Positions 53,150-63,626 of a stretch of 64,000 bases of DNA are shown here, piece by piece. Numbering within the stretch: the stretch's first letter is position 1; every line of letters starts with the position of its first letter. This DNA is from UTCFX2 sp963827155 (GTDB taxonomy: Bacteria > Chloroflexota > Anaerolineae > Anaerolineales > UBA4823), in assembly GCA_963827155.1 (NCBI GenBank), contig CAWGZV010000002.1, positions 434,001-498,000 of the forward strand. The letters run 5' to 3'. Made by a program: the position numbers and the translations under genes. The notes beneath the pieces are model-generated. The model was not told where the DNA came from. It saw nothing but the letters and a program-made list of their open reading frames with translations, and searched no databases.

Positions 53150-56100
53150 ATGTCATTTGTTCATCTGCATGTACATTCCGAATATTCGCTCCTAGACGGC
53201 TTCAGCAACATTGCTAAGCTGGTAAAGCGCGCCAAAGAGATGGATATGCAAGCCCTTGCATTGACGGATCACGGGACAATGTTCGGTGTGATCGATTTTT
53301 TCAACCAAGCAAAAAAAGCAGGCATAAAACCGATTATCGGGGTGGAAGCATACCTTGCTTCTCGGGGGATAGGCTCCAGAGATCCACAGATTGATAAGAA
53401 ATCCACGCATGTATTATTGCTAGCAGAAAATCAGACAGGTTATCGGAATTTGCTGCAGCTTGCCAGTGCAGCACAGCTAGATGGTTTCTATTATTATCCT
53501 CGGATAGACCACGAACTGATTAGTGCATATTCTGAGGGGATAATCTGCACATCTGGATGCATGTCTGCCGAAGTACCAAGACTTCTGGCGGAAGGTAATA
53601 TTGAGGCGGCGCGGCGCCAGCTTGACTGGTATTTTGAAGTATTTGGAAAAGACCGGTTTTTCATTGAGCTCCAACAGCATGATATCCCTGAATTGGATAA
53701 TATCAATCGGCAGCTGGTGCAGCTCGGCAGACGGTATGATGCCCAGTTCGTCGCAACGAACGATGTGCATTATATCGAACCCGAAGATGCGCGCCTGCAG
53801 GATATCATGCTTGCGATTCAAACTGGGACAGTGCTGACCGACCCAAAACGAATGCGAATGACGGACAACAGCTATTATCTGCGAAGCCCACAGGAGATGG
53901 CGACTCTATTTGCCGAAGTCCCTGAAGCATTGTCCAACACATTATTAATAGCGGATAGATGTAATATTGATCTCAGCTTTAAAGGTTATCACCTGCCAAA
54001 CTTTGAAGTCCCTGAAGGGTATAGCGCCGATACATACTTGAGGAGCCTATGTGAAACCGGGCTTAATCGACGTTATGCTGGCGATGCTGATAATTCTGTT
54101 TATCGCGGTCGGCTGGAGTATGAGCTTGAAGTCATCCATCAGATGGGTTTCGACACATATTTCTTAATAGTATGGGATTTATGCCGCCACGCACGCGAAC
54201 AAGAGATCTGGTACAACGCGCGAGGCTCAGCAGCCGGTTCGATCGTTGCATATTCATTGGAGATCACCCTGGTCGATCCGATCGAGCATGGATTGATTTT
54301 TGAGAGGTTTTTGAATCCGGGACGAATATCAATGCCGGACATCGACCTGGATTTCAGGGATGACCGGCGGGCAGAAATGCTCGAATATACCGCCCGAAAA
54401 TACGGGGACGATAAAGTTGCTCAAATCATCACTTTTGGAACCCTTGGCGCAAGGGCAGCAATTCGAGATGTCGGGCGGGTGATGGATGTACCTCTAAATG
54501 AAGTCGATCGAATTGCCAAAATGATCCCGAACATCCCCGGCAAACCAGTCACGATCCATCAAGCGCTTGATGAAATACCCGATTTTCGTAATGCATATGA
54601 AAGTACTTCATATCTAAAGGATTTAATCGAGACTGCGGCAAATATGGAAGGTGTCGTCAGAAATGCCGGCACGCATGCCGCAGGGGTGATCATTACTGAC
54701 CGACCGACCATCGAGTATATTCCTTTGCACCGTCCCACCGGAAATGCCGCAGCAGAAAGCCCGATTAAGACAGTAACTCAATTCGAGATGAATATTCTCG
54801 ATTCACTGGGTTTGCTCAAAGTCGATTTCCTGGGCCTGGCGACTTTGACGATCATGGCGAAAGCCTGTGATTTGATCCACCAGCGCCATGGGGTGAAATT
54901 CACACTGGATAATATTCCCACAGACGACCCAGAGACCTATGAGCTGTTGGGACGGGGAGAAACTGCAGGAGTATTTCAAGTCGAAGGTTCGGGGATGCGG
55001 CGTTGGTTGATGGAAATGAAGCCCCAAGAACTCAAACACGTTGTTGCCATGGTGGCGCTTTTCCGACCAGGTCCAATGGATTTCATCCCCGGATACATCA
55101 AGCGGATGCACGGAGACGAACCCGTGCATTTCGACCATCCTCTCATGGAGGAGATCTTCAAAGAAACTTACGGTTATCCGGTCTACCAGGAACAGTTGAT
55201 GTTCGCTGTAATGAAATTAGCCGGTTACTCCGCGCCTGAAGCCGATGATCTTCGAAAAGCGATTGCTAAGAAAATGCGTGAGAAGCTCGATACACACCGG
55301 CAGAAGTTTATCGATGGAGCTCAGAATAACGGGATCTCAGCCCAGATTGCCGAAAAGATCTTTTCGGATTGGGAAGAGTTTGCCCGATATGGATTTAATA
55401 AAAGCCATGCTGTAGATTACGCCGTGATTGCAGCTCAGACGGCTTATTTAAAATTGCATTACCCGGTAGAGTATATGACTGCCTTGCTCTCAGTCTCAAA
55501 GAACGATACTGGGAAAGTAGCCCTTTACACGGCGGATGCAAGGCGAATGGGTGTCGCGGTCGAACCTCCAGATATCAATGCTAGCGATTGGGATTTCACG
55601 ATCGAAGACTGCCAGGGGGGCAATGCGGTCATCCGTTTTGGTTTAGGAGCGGTCAAAAACGTTGGACAATCCGCGGTGGAAACCATCTTTGAAGCCAGGG
55701 CGACGCACCAATTTAAGGACATCCAGGATTTCACCCAGCGAGTAGATCTGCGCCTGGTAGGGAGAAGAGCGCTGGAGTGCCTGACCAAAGTTGGAGCTCT
55801 CAATGCATTTGGGGATCGGATTGCTATCCTCGAAGCTCTGGACCAGATTATCGCGATCAGCACATCTCATTTTAGAGCGATCGAATCAGGACAAATGAGT
55901 TTGTTTGGAGCCAGCAAGGGGGTCACCGAGGAGATCACATTGCCTGCGGTGCGAAAACCGGTAAGCCAGCACGAGATCCTTGGATGGGAGCGAGAGCTAA
56001 TCGGCTTATATGTCTCCGATCACCCCTTGAACCAGGCAGCTGGAGTATTGGAGGGGGTCGTCACGCATTATTCCAGCCAGCTGGGCGAGCTGGAGCAGCA

Positions 56101-57223
56101 CGAACAAGTGCGGGTTGCTGGAATTGTGACACGAATGAGGAGTCACGTAACAAAATCTGGTCAACCGATGGCCTTTGTGTCGCTTGAGGATGTACAGGGC
56201 GTGCTTGAGCTGGTGATCTTCCCGAGAACGTGGGAGAGGGTTGCAGAACTGGTCCAGGTTGGCCGAATTGTATTGGTTGATGGTAAGGTTGATTTAGCGA
56301 GTGGGGATCCAAAAATCCTTGTAGATAATCTCACAGTGGAATTTATTAAAACTGTTGGAGCAGATGCGCCGATTATTGCGAAAGAACAATCTTCAAACCG
56401 AAAAATTGAAGATGAACCTGAGCGCAGCGTTCGGAATGGAAATATTCGGACAGGTGAATCCCCAGCAGGTGAGGACCCAACCGGGCAGGCTCAAGATTCC
56501 CATGAACCCGTGATACAAACCTTTGAAGAGGAAGAAGCTGAGCCCGAATATTTGATCAAGGCGAACTCCATCGCTGAACCACCTGAAGAGCCGCCTGACT
56601 GGTATGATTTGCCGCCAGAATCGAAACCTGGGCAAAATCCCACCGAGGAAGAATTCAGCCTCCCATCCAATACTTTGAGCATGCCCACCACCATGGTTGG
56701 GCGTGAAGCGCTGTCGGATCTGGTTACTGATCCAATCCTTGCGTCTGGTCCAGAATCCGCGATTCGTGACGTGGCAAGTTCCAGTCATACTGCCACAGGT
56801 GATATTGGACTGCAGCCGGCGGTTAACCCCTCTATTGAATTAACAGGGATGCCTCCGGTAATCAACCCTCCGCAGCGGAAATCTATTGGGATTGAAGGAA
56901 ATTCTGGAGTCGGGGTTCTGCCCACTTACCTGGTTTCGCCGATCCAAGAAGGTGACGACAATACCGAAGTAAAAATGGTCACGGTGGTTCTTAGAGCGAG
57001 CGGCGACCAAACCCGGGATATTCTCAGGCTGCGCCGTATTCATGGGATTATTATCACCTACCCGGGTAATGACCGTTTTTCGGTGCAGGTCTTCGAAAGG
57101 GGTCGAAGCTACCTGCTGGAATTCCCAAATTCGTCAACAAAAGTATGCCAGGATTTATTAGACCGCCTGGTGTTTCTAGTGGGGTCAGAAAACATTCGAG
57201 TGGACCCGATCACATTTCAATAA
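53150..57223 (+). CDS. dnaE: DNA polymerase III alpha subunit
   Basis: The main replicative polymerase. PHP domain at the start (FVHLHVHSEYSLLDGFS, LTDHGTMFGVIDF, GVEAYLAS), polymerase palm with NARGSAAGSIVAYSLEIT and MPDIDLDFRDDRRAEML, finger and thumb regions, YGYPVYQEQLMFAVMKLAGY, a helix-hairpin-helix and an OB domain (VRVAGIVTRMRSHVTKSGQ). Then comes a low-complexity acidic Pro/Glu-rich linker (about 1085-1240) and a small C-terminal domain (VKMVTVVLRASGDQTRDILRLRRIHG). 1357 residues, somewhat longer than E. coli DnaE because of the linker. The PHP metal ligands look preserved, so proofreading by PHP is possible. Intact. Confidence 0.95.
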   Translation: MSFVHLHVHSEYSLLDGFSNIAKLVKRAKEMDMQALALTDHGTMFGVIDFFNQAKKAGIKPIIGVEAYLASRGIGSRDPQIDKKSTHVLLLAENQTGYRNLLQLASAAQLDGFYYYPRIDHELISAYSEGIICTSGCMSAEVPRLLAEGNIEAARRQLDWYFEVFGKDRFFIELQQHDIPELDNINRQLVQLGRRYDAQFVATNDVHYIEPEDARLQDIMLAIQTGTVLTDPKRMRMTDNSYYLRSPQEMATLFAEVPEALSNTLLIADRCNIDLSFKGYHLPNFEVPEGYSADTYLRSLCETGLNRRYAGDADNSVYRGRLEYELEVIHQMGFDTYFLIVWDLCRHAREQEIWYNARGSAAGSIVAYSLEITLVDPIEHGLIFERFLNPGRISMPDIDLDFRDDRRAEMLEYTARKYGDDKVAQIITFGTLGARAAIRDVGRVMDVPLNEVDRIAKMIPNIPGKPVTIHQALDEIPDFRNAYESTSYLKDLIETAANMEGVVRNAGTHAAGVIITDRPTIEYIPLHRPTGNAAAESPIKTVTQFEMNILDSLGLLKVDFLGLATLTIMAKACDLIHQRHGVKFTLDNIPTDDPETYELLGRGETAGVFQVEGSGMRRWLMEMKPQELKHVVAMVALFRPGPMDFIPGYIKRMHGDEPVHFDHPLMEEIFKETYGYPVYQEQLMFAVMKLAGYSAPEADDLRKAIAKKMREKLDTHRQKFIDGAQNNGISAQIAEKIFSDWEEFARYGFNKSHAVDYAVIAAQTAYLKLHYPVEYMTALLSVSKNDTGKVALYTADARRMGVAVEPPDINASDWDFTIEDCQGGNAVIRFGLGAVKNVGQSAVETIFEARATHQFKDIQDFTQRVDLRLVGRRALECLTKVGALNAFGDRIAILEALDQIIAISTSHFRAIESGQMSLFGASKGVTEEITLPAVRKPVSQHEILGWERELIGLYVSDHPLNQAAGVLEGVVTHYSSQLGELEQHEQVRVAGIVTRMRSHVTKSGQPMAFVSLEDVQGVLELVIFPRTWERVAELVQVGRIVLVDGKVDLASGDPKILVDNLTVEFIKTVGADAPIIAKEQSSNRKIEDEPERSVRNGNIRTGESPAGEDPTGQAQDSHEPVIQTFEEEEAEPEYLIKANSIAEPPEEPPDWYDLPPESKPGQNPTEEEFSLPSNTLSMPTTMVGREALSDLVTDPILASGPESAIRDVASSSHTATGDIGLQPAVNPSIELTGMPPVINPPQRKSIGIEGNSGVGVLPTYLVSPIQEGDDNTEVKMVTVVLRASGDQTRDILRLRRIHGIIITYPGNDRFSVQVFERGRSYLLEFPNSSTKVCQDLLDRLVFLVGSENIRVDPITFQ

Positions 57224-57236
57224 AGAAATACCGAAA

Positions 57237-58015
57237 TTATCCGCCTGATCCTTTAATGTAAATTCCCTGCGGGTCAAGATCCTCACGCAGGATGTGAAGC
57301 TCATTTGAGGTTGGAGCCGCAGTGGATTTCAATGAAATCGCTGTTTTTAATTCCCAACCGGTATTTGCCCTTGCATCGTCGATTGTTTTTCCAGGGTGTA
57401 AGGCAGTAAGGACCAATTCTCCTTGTGCATCTGGCTCAAGCACGCCAATATCGGTGACCACAGCCTGAGGGCCTCCACCGCGCAGGCCCAATTTCTCGCG
57501 TTCTGTTCTTCCACTTAGGAAACCAGCCGAGGTTTGAAAGTCGCATTTCTCTGGGAAGCGACGCTTTTGATGGGGAGTCATGATATAACAGCGATTTGCC
57601 CACGCTGCAATTTCTTTTGATCCGCCCGATCCTGGAAGCCGGACTTTAGGCTCGAGGTAGCTGCCGATAACCGTCGCATTGATATTGCCAAAACGGTCTA
57701 TCTGCGCGCCGCCGATGAATCCAACATCAACATTGCCGCGCTGAAGATAGAAGGCGAAAATATCGTACATTGAGCATACTGCGGTTGCGCCGCTCACAAG
57801 GGTCGGATCACCGATCGAAAGAGGCAGTCGAGCAGGCTGGGCGCCAACGACTCTGCCTCGTAAATCATTAAAAGATTTGGAGCATGGGTTCGTTTTGCCA
57901 GATTACACGCTAAATTGGGCTGACCAACACCTACAAAGACCACATCACCATCGCGCAGCAGACGGGAAGCGTTGATGATCATCAACTCAGAAGAAGTATA
58001 TTCGTTTAATTCCAT
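57237..58015 (-). CDS. CoA-transferase beta subunit (glutaconate type), one frameshift
   Basis: The catalytic-type subunit of a class I CoA-transferase. The N-terminal part (ELMIINASRLLRDGDVVFVGVGQPNLACNLAKRTHAPNLLMIYEAES) ends in a one-base loss near 57859. The other frame continues VGAQPARLPLSIGDPTLVSGATAVCSMYDIFAFYLQRG and FIGGAQIDRFGNINATVIG, ending at 57237. Glu of the MIYEAES segment is the probable CoA-linked residue. Joined length is about 259 aa. It is the last gene of a three-gene unit: alpha subunit, hydrolase, beta subunit. The acid substrate is unknown. Confidence 0.85.
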
Positions 58016-58939
58016 AAGTGATCCTTTTTTGGAATAACATCAACGATCGATCCATTTTGACCTATGTGTTGGAGAAAATGCATTATCGCCTCGTACACAC
58101 CGAAGGGATTTTCTAATGGGACGAGATGGGTCGTATTTGGAATTGTTATCATTTCGGCTCTAGGGAGACGCATTTTGATCTCTTTCCAAGTTCGTAATGA
58201 AAAAGTGTCTGAACCAGAGCCGCGGAGAATTAATACCGGAGGGTCGAGATGCCCAAGGTTGCGCCAAATATCCAAATCGGCACGCACGCCGGTGGCATAG
58301 ATCCGCGCTTCCCAGGCAGGAGGATAGCATAATTCGACATCACCGGTTTGTCGACAGCACGCCAGTGAATCGACATAGGCTTGCAGGCTTTCATCATCCA
58401 AGTGGGAGAATATTTGCTTACGGCGGTAATTGTTGAACATCTCAGTTCTGCTCGAGAAATGGACGCGCCTGATTTAAGGTTTTTTTGGCGAGAGGATTCA
58501 GAGTATAACCAAGACGCATCCGACATATCAGGTCCCAGATAACCACGATCGAAGGTAAGAAAATGACCGGATCAATCAGGATCACTGCTTTGAAGCGAGC
58601 AGGGGAGTAAAGCGCGGAGCGCAAAGTGACCGTCCCACCCAGAGAGTGTCCGACGCCGATTATCGAAATCAAGGCTTGCTGATTGAAAAAGGCTTCCAAA
58701 TCGATCGAAAACAGCCGCCAATCGGAGATCTCGGAAGGATCACTGCCAGGCCAGAGCGGTCTCATGCGCATAGCCAATGTGGGGTAATTTGAACCCAGGC
58801 GGTTGAGGAGGGGGGAATACGCTGAAGGGGGATACCCGTTTGCATGCGCAAAATGAAGTGGAGTGCTTTCCAAATTACTCTTTCCACTGAAATTCTCAAA
58901 TGGGTATTGAAATGCGGAAACGGTGATCTTTAAATCCAA
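58006..58939 (-). CDS. Alpha/beta hydrolase, one frameshift
   Basis: Hydrolase or lipase/esterase of the alpha/beta fold. The nucleophile elbow is GVGHSLGGTVTLR, and the oxyanion region is HFAHANGYPPSAY. The first frame ends at 58442; a one-base shift just before it restores PFSSRTEMFNNYRRKQIFSHL and the rest, with the Asp-containing strand VLILRGSGSD and the catalytic His in IPNTTHLVPLENP. Joined length is about 311 aa. It lies between the two CoA-transferase subunit genes and overlaps the beta subunit start by 10 bp. It may hydrolyse an ester or lactone before the acid is activated to a CoA ester. Confidence 0.82.
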
Positions 58940-58949
58940 AATCTAAGGT

Positions 58950-59862
58950 CTAATATTGACCATAATCGACGGGATAACTCAGGTGGCTTTTTATTTTCAG
59001 CCGCGGCTTGAATCTCTTTACCAAGTTTCTGCCAGTATTCAGCGCGATCCTTAACCCCAAAAACCCACTCATCGAGCCAACTTTGGATTGCCATAGGATC
59101 TTGACTGATGCGGTCCCAATCCAGGTAGAAAGCATTATCGCGATCATAATACCCCTGGGTATAGGATGGATGACTGCAGAAAGGCACTTCACAAACAGCA
59201 TCAACGATAAAACCTGGGATGAGGGTCCGATTCGGATCCGACCGAATTACGTCCTCAGGGACAATCTCTTCACAGGTTAAAATGACTCGATCTGCAGCAA
59301 AGGCGGCCTCCTTCTGCTCACCAATAATCCCCCAGATCTGGGCATTTCCGGCAGCATCACTACGCTGGACATGAACAATGGCAACATCCGGATTTAAAGC
59401 CGGGACCACGACAACATCTCCACCAGAATAAGGGTCTTGAACTGTGCGATATGCAGGATTAGCCAGCTCAAGATCTACAGCCGCAGTAGGATTCATGGGC
59501 ATGAATGGGAGACCTGTCGCCCCAGCTTGCAGGCGAGAGATCATCGCAAAATGGGAATATTCTTCCCACTCCAACCTCCCGGCTTCGATCTCGCGGCGAA
59601 CCAGGCGAAGGGAGCCAACCCCAGGATTTCCCATATAGGAAAAAATGACTTTTCGCGCACAGCCAGCCGCCACCATCTGGTCATAGATCAGGTCAGGAGT
59701 GGCGCGCGCCAGAACCAGTTCTTTCCTCCCCTGGCGGATGATCTCGTGCCCGGCGGCAAAGGGGATTAAGTGGGTAAAACCGGCTGCATATACCGAGTCT
59801 CCATCCCGAACGAAATCTCGAACTGCTTGAGAAAGTGACATGACTTTGTTCATAAGATGCAT
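58950..59862 (-). CDS. CoA-transferase alpha subunit (glutaconate type), frameshift near end
   Basis: Class I CoA-transferase subunit. Recognisable: SLSQAVRDFVRDGDSVYAAGFTHLIPFAAGHEIIRQG and LVLARATPDLIYDQMVAAGCARKVIFSYMGNPG. I place the start at ATG 59862 (MHLMNKVMSLSQ) with GGAGA upstream; the longer frame adds an unlikely N-terminus. At the end, one frame reads KKPPELSRRLW and overruns, while removal of one A from a run of five (near 59002) gives KSHLSYPVDYGQY and a stop at 58950, the family's normal ending. First gene of the unit. Confidence 0.85.
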
Positions 59863-59934
59863 TGTATCTGATCTCCATGGCACAATCAAGGAGCTACACG
59901 GTAGATTGTGCAAAAATTGTAAACAGCAAGGATG

Positions 59935-59975
59935 AAAAAACAAGCTGGACACAATGAGCCCAACTTGTTTTTTTT
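59935..59975 (-). terminator. Rho-independent terminator after the P5C dehydrogenase gene
   Basis: AAAAAACAAG (59935-59944) pairs with CTTGTTTTTT (59964-59973), plus three inner pairs after a mismatch. Read on the minus strand, it ends in a run of T. It lies 23 bp past the stop at 59998. The plus-strand reading also has a T run. Confidence 0.75.
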
Positions 59976-59997
59976 AGAAACCTCAAATTTGAAGTGG

Positions 59998-61575
59998 TTA
60001 CTTCTCAATTAAAGTCTGAATTTGTTCGTGCATGTAAAGAGGGACATAGTAATGTCCACCGGCATTCTTTCCGCTGGAGCCTGACCCTTTCCATCCGCCG
60101 AACGGCTGAAAGCCCGGCCAGGCACCGGTCGTCGCACCTTGAGGCCGATTTGCGTAGGTGACACCAGCTTCTATGTTTTTGAAGAACCAGGCTGTCTCTT
60201 CCTTAGAGCCATAAAAACCAGCGGTCAGGCCGTATGAAACGTCATTCGCTTCTTTCATCCCCTCCTCCAGGCTGTTGACGCGTCCGATGGTTGTGATCGG
60301 AAGAAACATCTCTTGCTTCCATAGCCGATGATTGAAGGGTACGTCAGCTACCAATGTTGGAGCGCAGAAATAGCCCTTACCAAAAGCCCCGTCTGTAAGG
60401 ACCTTTCCACCCGTCAGGATTTTTCCGGATTGGGATAATTCTTCGGTGAAATCCTTGTAATCCTGGTATGAGCTCTGATTTACGACCGGTCCCAGAAATA
60501 CCGGTCGTTCGGTTGGATCGCCGATTGCTAACTTTTCAGTAAGCTCAACCAACCTGGATACAAGCTGATCGTAAATCGGCGCTTCTATGAATACCCGAGA
60601 GCAAGCCGAGCATTTCTGACCCTGAAGTCCGAAAGCGGAGCGGACTATCCCTGTTGCAGCTTGTTCAAGATCAGCATTTTTCGAGACGATTGCCGGATTC
60701 TTGCCACCCAGCTCAAGAATGGTTGGGCGAACCCAATTTCCGGCGGCAAAATCGCGGAATATCTTCATTCCAACATCAAATGAGCCCGTGAAGGTCACAC
60801 CATTGACTTCTGGGCTATCGATTAGAGCCTGTCCTAAAGTTCGACCAGGACCGGTTACAAAATTCACAACACCAGCGGGGAGACCGGCATCACGGAAACA
60901 CTCTGAAAGGAGACGGACAATCCACGGTGTGTCGGAGGCAGGCTTGATCACGAGGGTGTTGCCAGCAACCAAGGCTGCACCAGAAGGCCCACCGGTTAAT
61001 GCCGTCGGGAAATTGAACGGACTGATTACAAGCCAAACGCCGTAGGGCTTCAAAACAGAAAAATTGGTGGATTTAAATCCAACCAATGGATCGCGGCCCA
61101 TCTCTACGACATAGCCATCATTCTTTTTCATCTGGTAGCAAGAATAGCGGATAAGATCGGCTGTCTCTGCGACATCTCCGAGAGATTCCATCCGATTCTT
61201 GCCGACTTCGAGGGCCATCGCGGCACCAAGCTCAAAGATGCGCTCGTCGATCAGGTCAGCAGCGCGTTCGAGCAACTTCACACGTTCTTTGTATGGTGTT
61301 GCAGACCACTTTGGGAAGGCACTCCGTGCCGCAGCAAGAGCCTGTTGGGCGTGTTTTTCCGTACCTTTCTGCATTACCGCGAGGACCATGTCTTTATCGA
61401 TGGGGGTTCGATCATCAAACTTCTCATCTGCATATACATCTTTGCCATCGATGATCATGGCGAACTCTTTACCCAGAGTGGATTTGGTCTTTGCCAAAGC
61501 CTGATCAAATTTCTCATGCAGCTCTTCTGGAGGGTTGAACATGGTTGCATAGGTCAGCTTGAATTTCTCTGTCAT
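59998..61575 (-). CDS. 1-pyrroline-5-carboxylate dehydrogenase (L-glutamate gamma-semialdehyde dehydrogenase)
   Basis: Oxidises glutamate semialdehyde to glutamate, the second step of proline (and arginine) breakdown, with NAD+. Aldehyde dehydrogenase fold, 525 residues. The N-terminal strand region (FAMIIDGKDVYADEKFDDRTPID) is typical of RocA/PruA. Catalytic residues: Asn in VISPFNFPTALTGGPSGAAL, Glu in PTILELGGKNPAIV and Cys in GLQGQKCSACSRVF. No proline dehydrogenase is fused to it or next to it. AAGGAGTG lies upstream of the ATG. Intact. Confidence 0.93.
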   Translation of the reverse strand: MTEKFKLTYATMFNPPEELHEKFDQALAKTKSTLGKEFAMIIDGKDVYADEKFDDRTPIDKDMVLAVMQKGTEKHAQQALAAARSAFPKWSATPYKERVKLLERAADLIDERIFELGAAMALEVGKNRMESLGDVAETADLIRYSCYQMKKNDGYVVEMGRDPLVGFKSTNFSVLKPYGVWLVISPFNFPTALTGGPSGAALVAGNTLVIKPASDTPWIVRLLSECFRDAGLPAGVVNFVTGPGRTLGQALIDSPEVNGVTFTGSFDVGMKIFRDFAAGNWVRPTILELGGKNPAIVSKNADLEQAATGIVRSAFGLQGQKCSACSRVFIEAPIYDQLVSRLVELTEKLAIGDPTERPVFLGPVVNQSSYQDYKDFTEELSQSGKILTGGKVLTDGAFGKGYFCAPTLVADVPFNHRLWKQEMFLPITTIGRVNSLEEGMKEANDVSYGLTAGFYGSKEETAWFFKNIEAGVTYANRPQGATTGAWPGFQPFGGWKGSGSSGKNAGGHYYVPLYMHEQIQTLIEK

Positions 61576-61884
61576 TTAGCACTCCTTCGTTATAGATATT
61601 ATGATGTATTGTCTTTTGGCGGGTGTTATTTGAAGATGCAGGTGATCTGATCCCCAGATTACATTTTTTATCCAAGGAAGAACTTATCCTTTACCAGTTG
61701 AGTGTGGCATCAACGCTTGAATTATATGCGAAAAGCGCGTCTTCATCAAATGGTCAATTTTGTGAGGGTAGAAACGTGATGTGAAAGAGCAATGAACTAA
61801 TTTCCAAAACCAGTCATGGTATGATTGCAACCATTCGATAGAGAATTGCCGAGTTTCGACCTTATTGTGGGTGGAGGCGCAATT
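61576..61884. other. Intergenic region between P5C dehydrogenase and the DUF429 gene
   Basis: Divergent 309-bp region. It holds the Shine-Dalgarno of the dehydrogenase on the minus strand and an extended -10-like TGGTATGAT (61817-61825) facing the DUF429 gene. I see no other gene, repeat or RNA. Confidence 0.45.
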
Positions 61885-62652
61885 ATGTTTTCTTCGAACA
61901 CAACATTCCTTGGCGTCGATCCGACTGCAGGCGAAAAACCGATGGTTTATGCTGCCATCGATCTGGAAAAACACTTGCTGGCACTAGGCGGCGGGAGTCT
62001 TGACGATGTGCTCGCATTTGCAGGAGGACAACGCCAAGCTATTATAGGGGTGTGCGCTCCTCAGCAGCCCAATCTTGGCTTGATGAACGATTTACAATTT
62101 CGAGAACAATTGGCTCCCGTTCCGCTGCCAGGACGATGGGAAAATTCCCGGCTTGTGGAATATCTGCTCCGACAGCACAATATCTTCGTCCCCCTCACAC
62201 CCAACCAAGAAGGGGTATGTCCAAATTGGATGCAAATGGGATTTCGGCTCTTCAAACGGTTAAAGGAAATGGGTTACCAAGACTTTCCGAATCCCAAGGC
62301 TGAACGGGTGTGTATGGAAGTTTATCCACATGCGGCTTACAGCGCGCTGTTAGGTATCCTCCCATTCCATAAGAACTCACTGGAAGGACGGATTCAAAGA
62401 CAGCTAATCCTCTATGATAATGACCTCGAAATTCCAGATCCAATGGAGCTCTTCAACGAAATCACCCGGTATCGAATGCTGAATGGGATTTTAATGCTGG
62501 ATCAGCTTTATAAGCCAGGAGAGCTGGATGCTTTAGTGGCGGCTTACACGGCGCTGCAAACCGTAATGAATCCAGACAAGATCAGTATGCTTGGCGATCC
62601 CGAGGAAGGTGTGGTGGTTTTACCGGTCAAGGAATTAAAAAAAACCTATTGA
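61885..62652 (+). CDS. DUF429 family protein (predicted RNase H-like)
   Basis: 255 residues. The start is ATG 61885, with GGAGG upstream; a longer frame exists but lacks a site. The N-terminal strand TTFLGVDPTAGEKPMVYAAID has the Asp expected at the RNase H-like centre. Further acidic residues lie in IIGVCAPQQPN and ERVCMEVYPHAAYSALLG. The C-terminal helix region has DALVAAYTALQTVMNPDKISMLGDPEEG. The physiological role of the family is unknown. Nearest neighbour is the lipid-kinase gene, 24 bp away. Confidence 0.8.
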   Translation: MFSSNTTFLGVDPTAGEKPMVYAAIDLEKHLLALGGGSLDDVLAFAGGQRQAIIGVCAPQQPNLGLMNDLQFREQLAPVPLPGRWENSRLVEYLLRQHNIFVPLTPNQEGVCPNWMQMGFRLFKRLKEMGYQDFPNPKAERVCMEVYPHAAYSALLGILPFHKNSLEGRIQRQLILYDNDLEIPDPMELFNEITRYRMLNGILMLDQLYKPGELDALVAAYTALQTVMNPDKISMLGDPEEGVVVLPVKELKKTY

Positions 62653-62676
62653 AAGGATTATTTATGTGTTTGCACT

Positions 62677-63595
62677 ATGGTATCTCACCGTGTAAAGATC
62701 ATCGTTAACCCCAATGCAGATTTGGGACGAGCCTGGCAAACCGCATCGGATTTACGCCCAATTGTGGATGAATTTGGTGGAGCAGATTGGGCTGGGAGCG
62801 TATATCCAACCCACGCTATTGAGCTGGCTCGAGAAGCAGGAGAGATGGGCTACGATCTAGTGATCGCGGCTGGTGGGGATGGGACTGCGCACGAGGTGGT
62901 TAATGGATTAATCGCAAGTTCCTAAGGAAAGACGTCCAAAACTAGGGGCGGTGCCCTTAGGCTCGGGGAACGATTTTTCTCATTCGATTGGCATTGATCG
63001 AGAACCAGCCAAAGCTATCAGGCAAGTGCTGAGCGGAAGCCCGAAGTCGATTGATGCAGTCCATTTTTGGGATGAATTAGGGCGAAGCGAATATTTTGTA
63101 AATACACTGGGGATCGGATTTGATGCGACTGTGACGATCCGGTCACGCCGCAATAAGGTATTCAGCGGCTTTATGATTTATCTAGTTGCGGTGATGCAGA
63201 CCATATTATTCAATCACGATGCACCGCGCATGAATGTCAAGACAGACAGAGAGGAATGGTCGTCCGAGATGTTGATGCTGGTACTCTGCAACGGTGGGCG
63301 CGAAGGGGGCGGATTTGTCGTCAGCAGCGTCGCAAGACCAGAGGATGGGGTGCTTCATTACACTGCGGTTCAGAAAGTCAGCCGACCGATGATGCTAAGG
63401 CTGGTACCAGAGTTCATGAAGGGGACATACCACCGTTTTAATCAGGTCAGGACCGGAGATTTTCTCCGATTGGAGCTTGAATCGGAGGCTCCGCTATCGA
63501 TACATACTGATGGAGAAATCTTTGCGGGTTGGGGGATGGATATCCGGAAGATTGGAGCTGAGGTTATTCCTGGGGCTCTAACCGTGAGCGTGTGA
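62677..63595 (+). CDS. Diacylglycerol-kinase-like lipid kinase (YegS/BmrU family), one frameshift
   Basis: Catalytic domain of the DAGK family. The first frame has VKIIVNPNADLGRAWQTA and AAGGDGTAHEVVNGLIASS, the ATP-binding GGDGT; it then meets a stop at 62923. A shift by one base gives KERRPKLGAVPLGSGNDFSHSIGI, the second conserved motif, and the protein runs to 63595 (SIDAVHFWDELGRSEYFVNTLGIGFDA, LEAP-like end SIHTDGEIFAGWGMDI). Joined length is about 305 aa. It may phosphorylate diacylglycerol or a related lipid in membrane turnover. Confidence 0.87.
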
Positions 63596-63626
63596 ATTTT
63601 CAAAGAATATCTCTGGGAAGAAATTT

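Noticed and set aside
58442..58444. TGA in the alpha/beta hydrolase as selenocysteine
   Set aside because: A second stop follows within a few codons in the same frame, and a one-base shift restores the protein.
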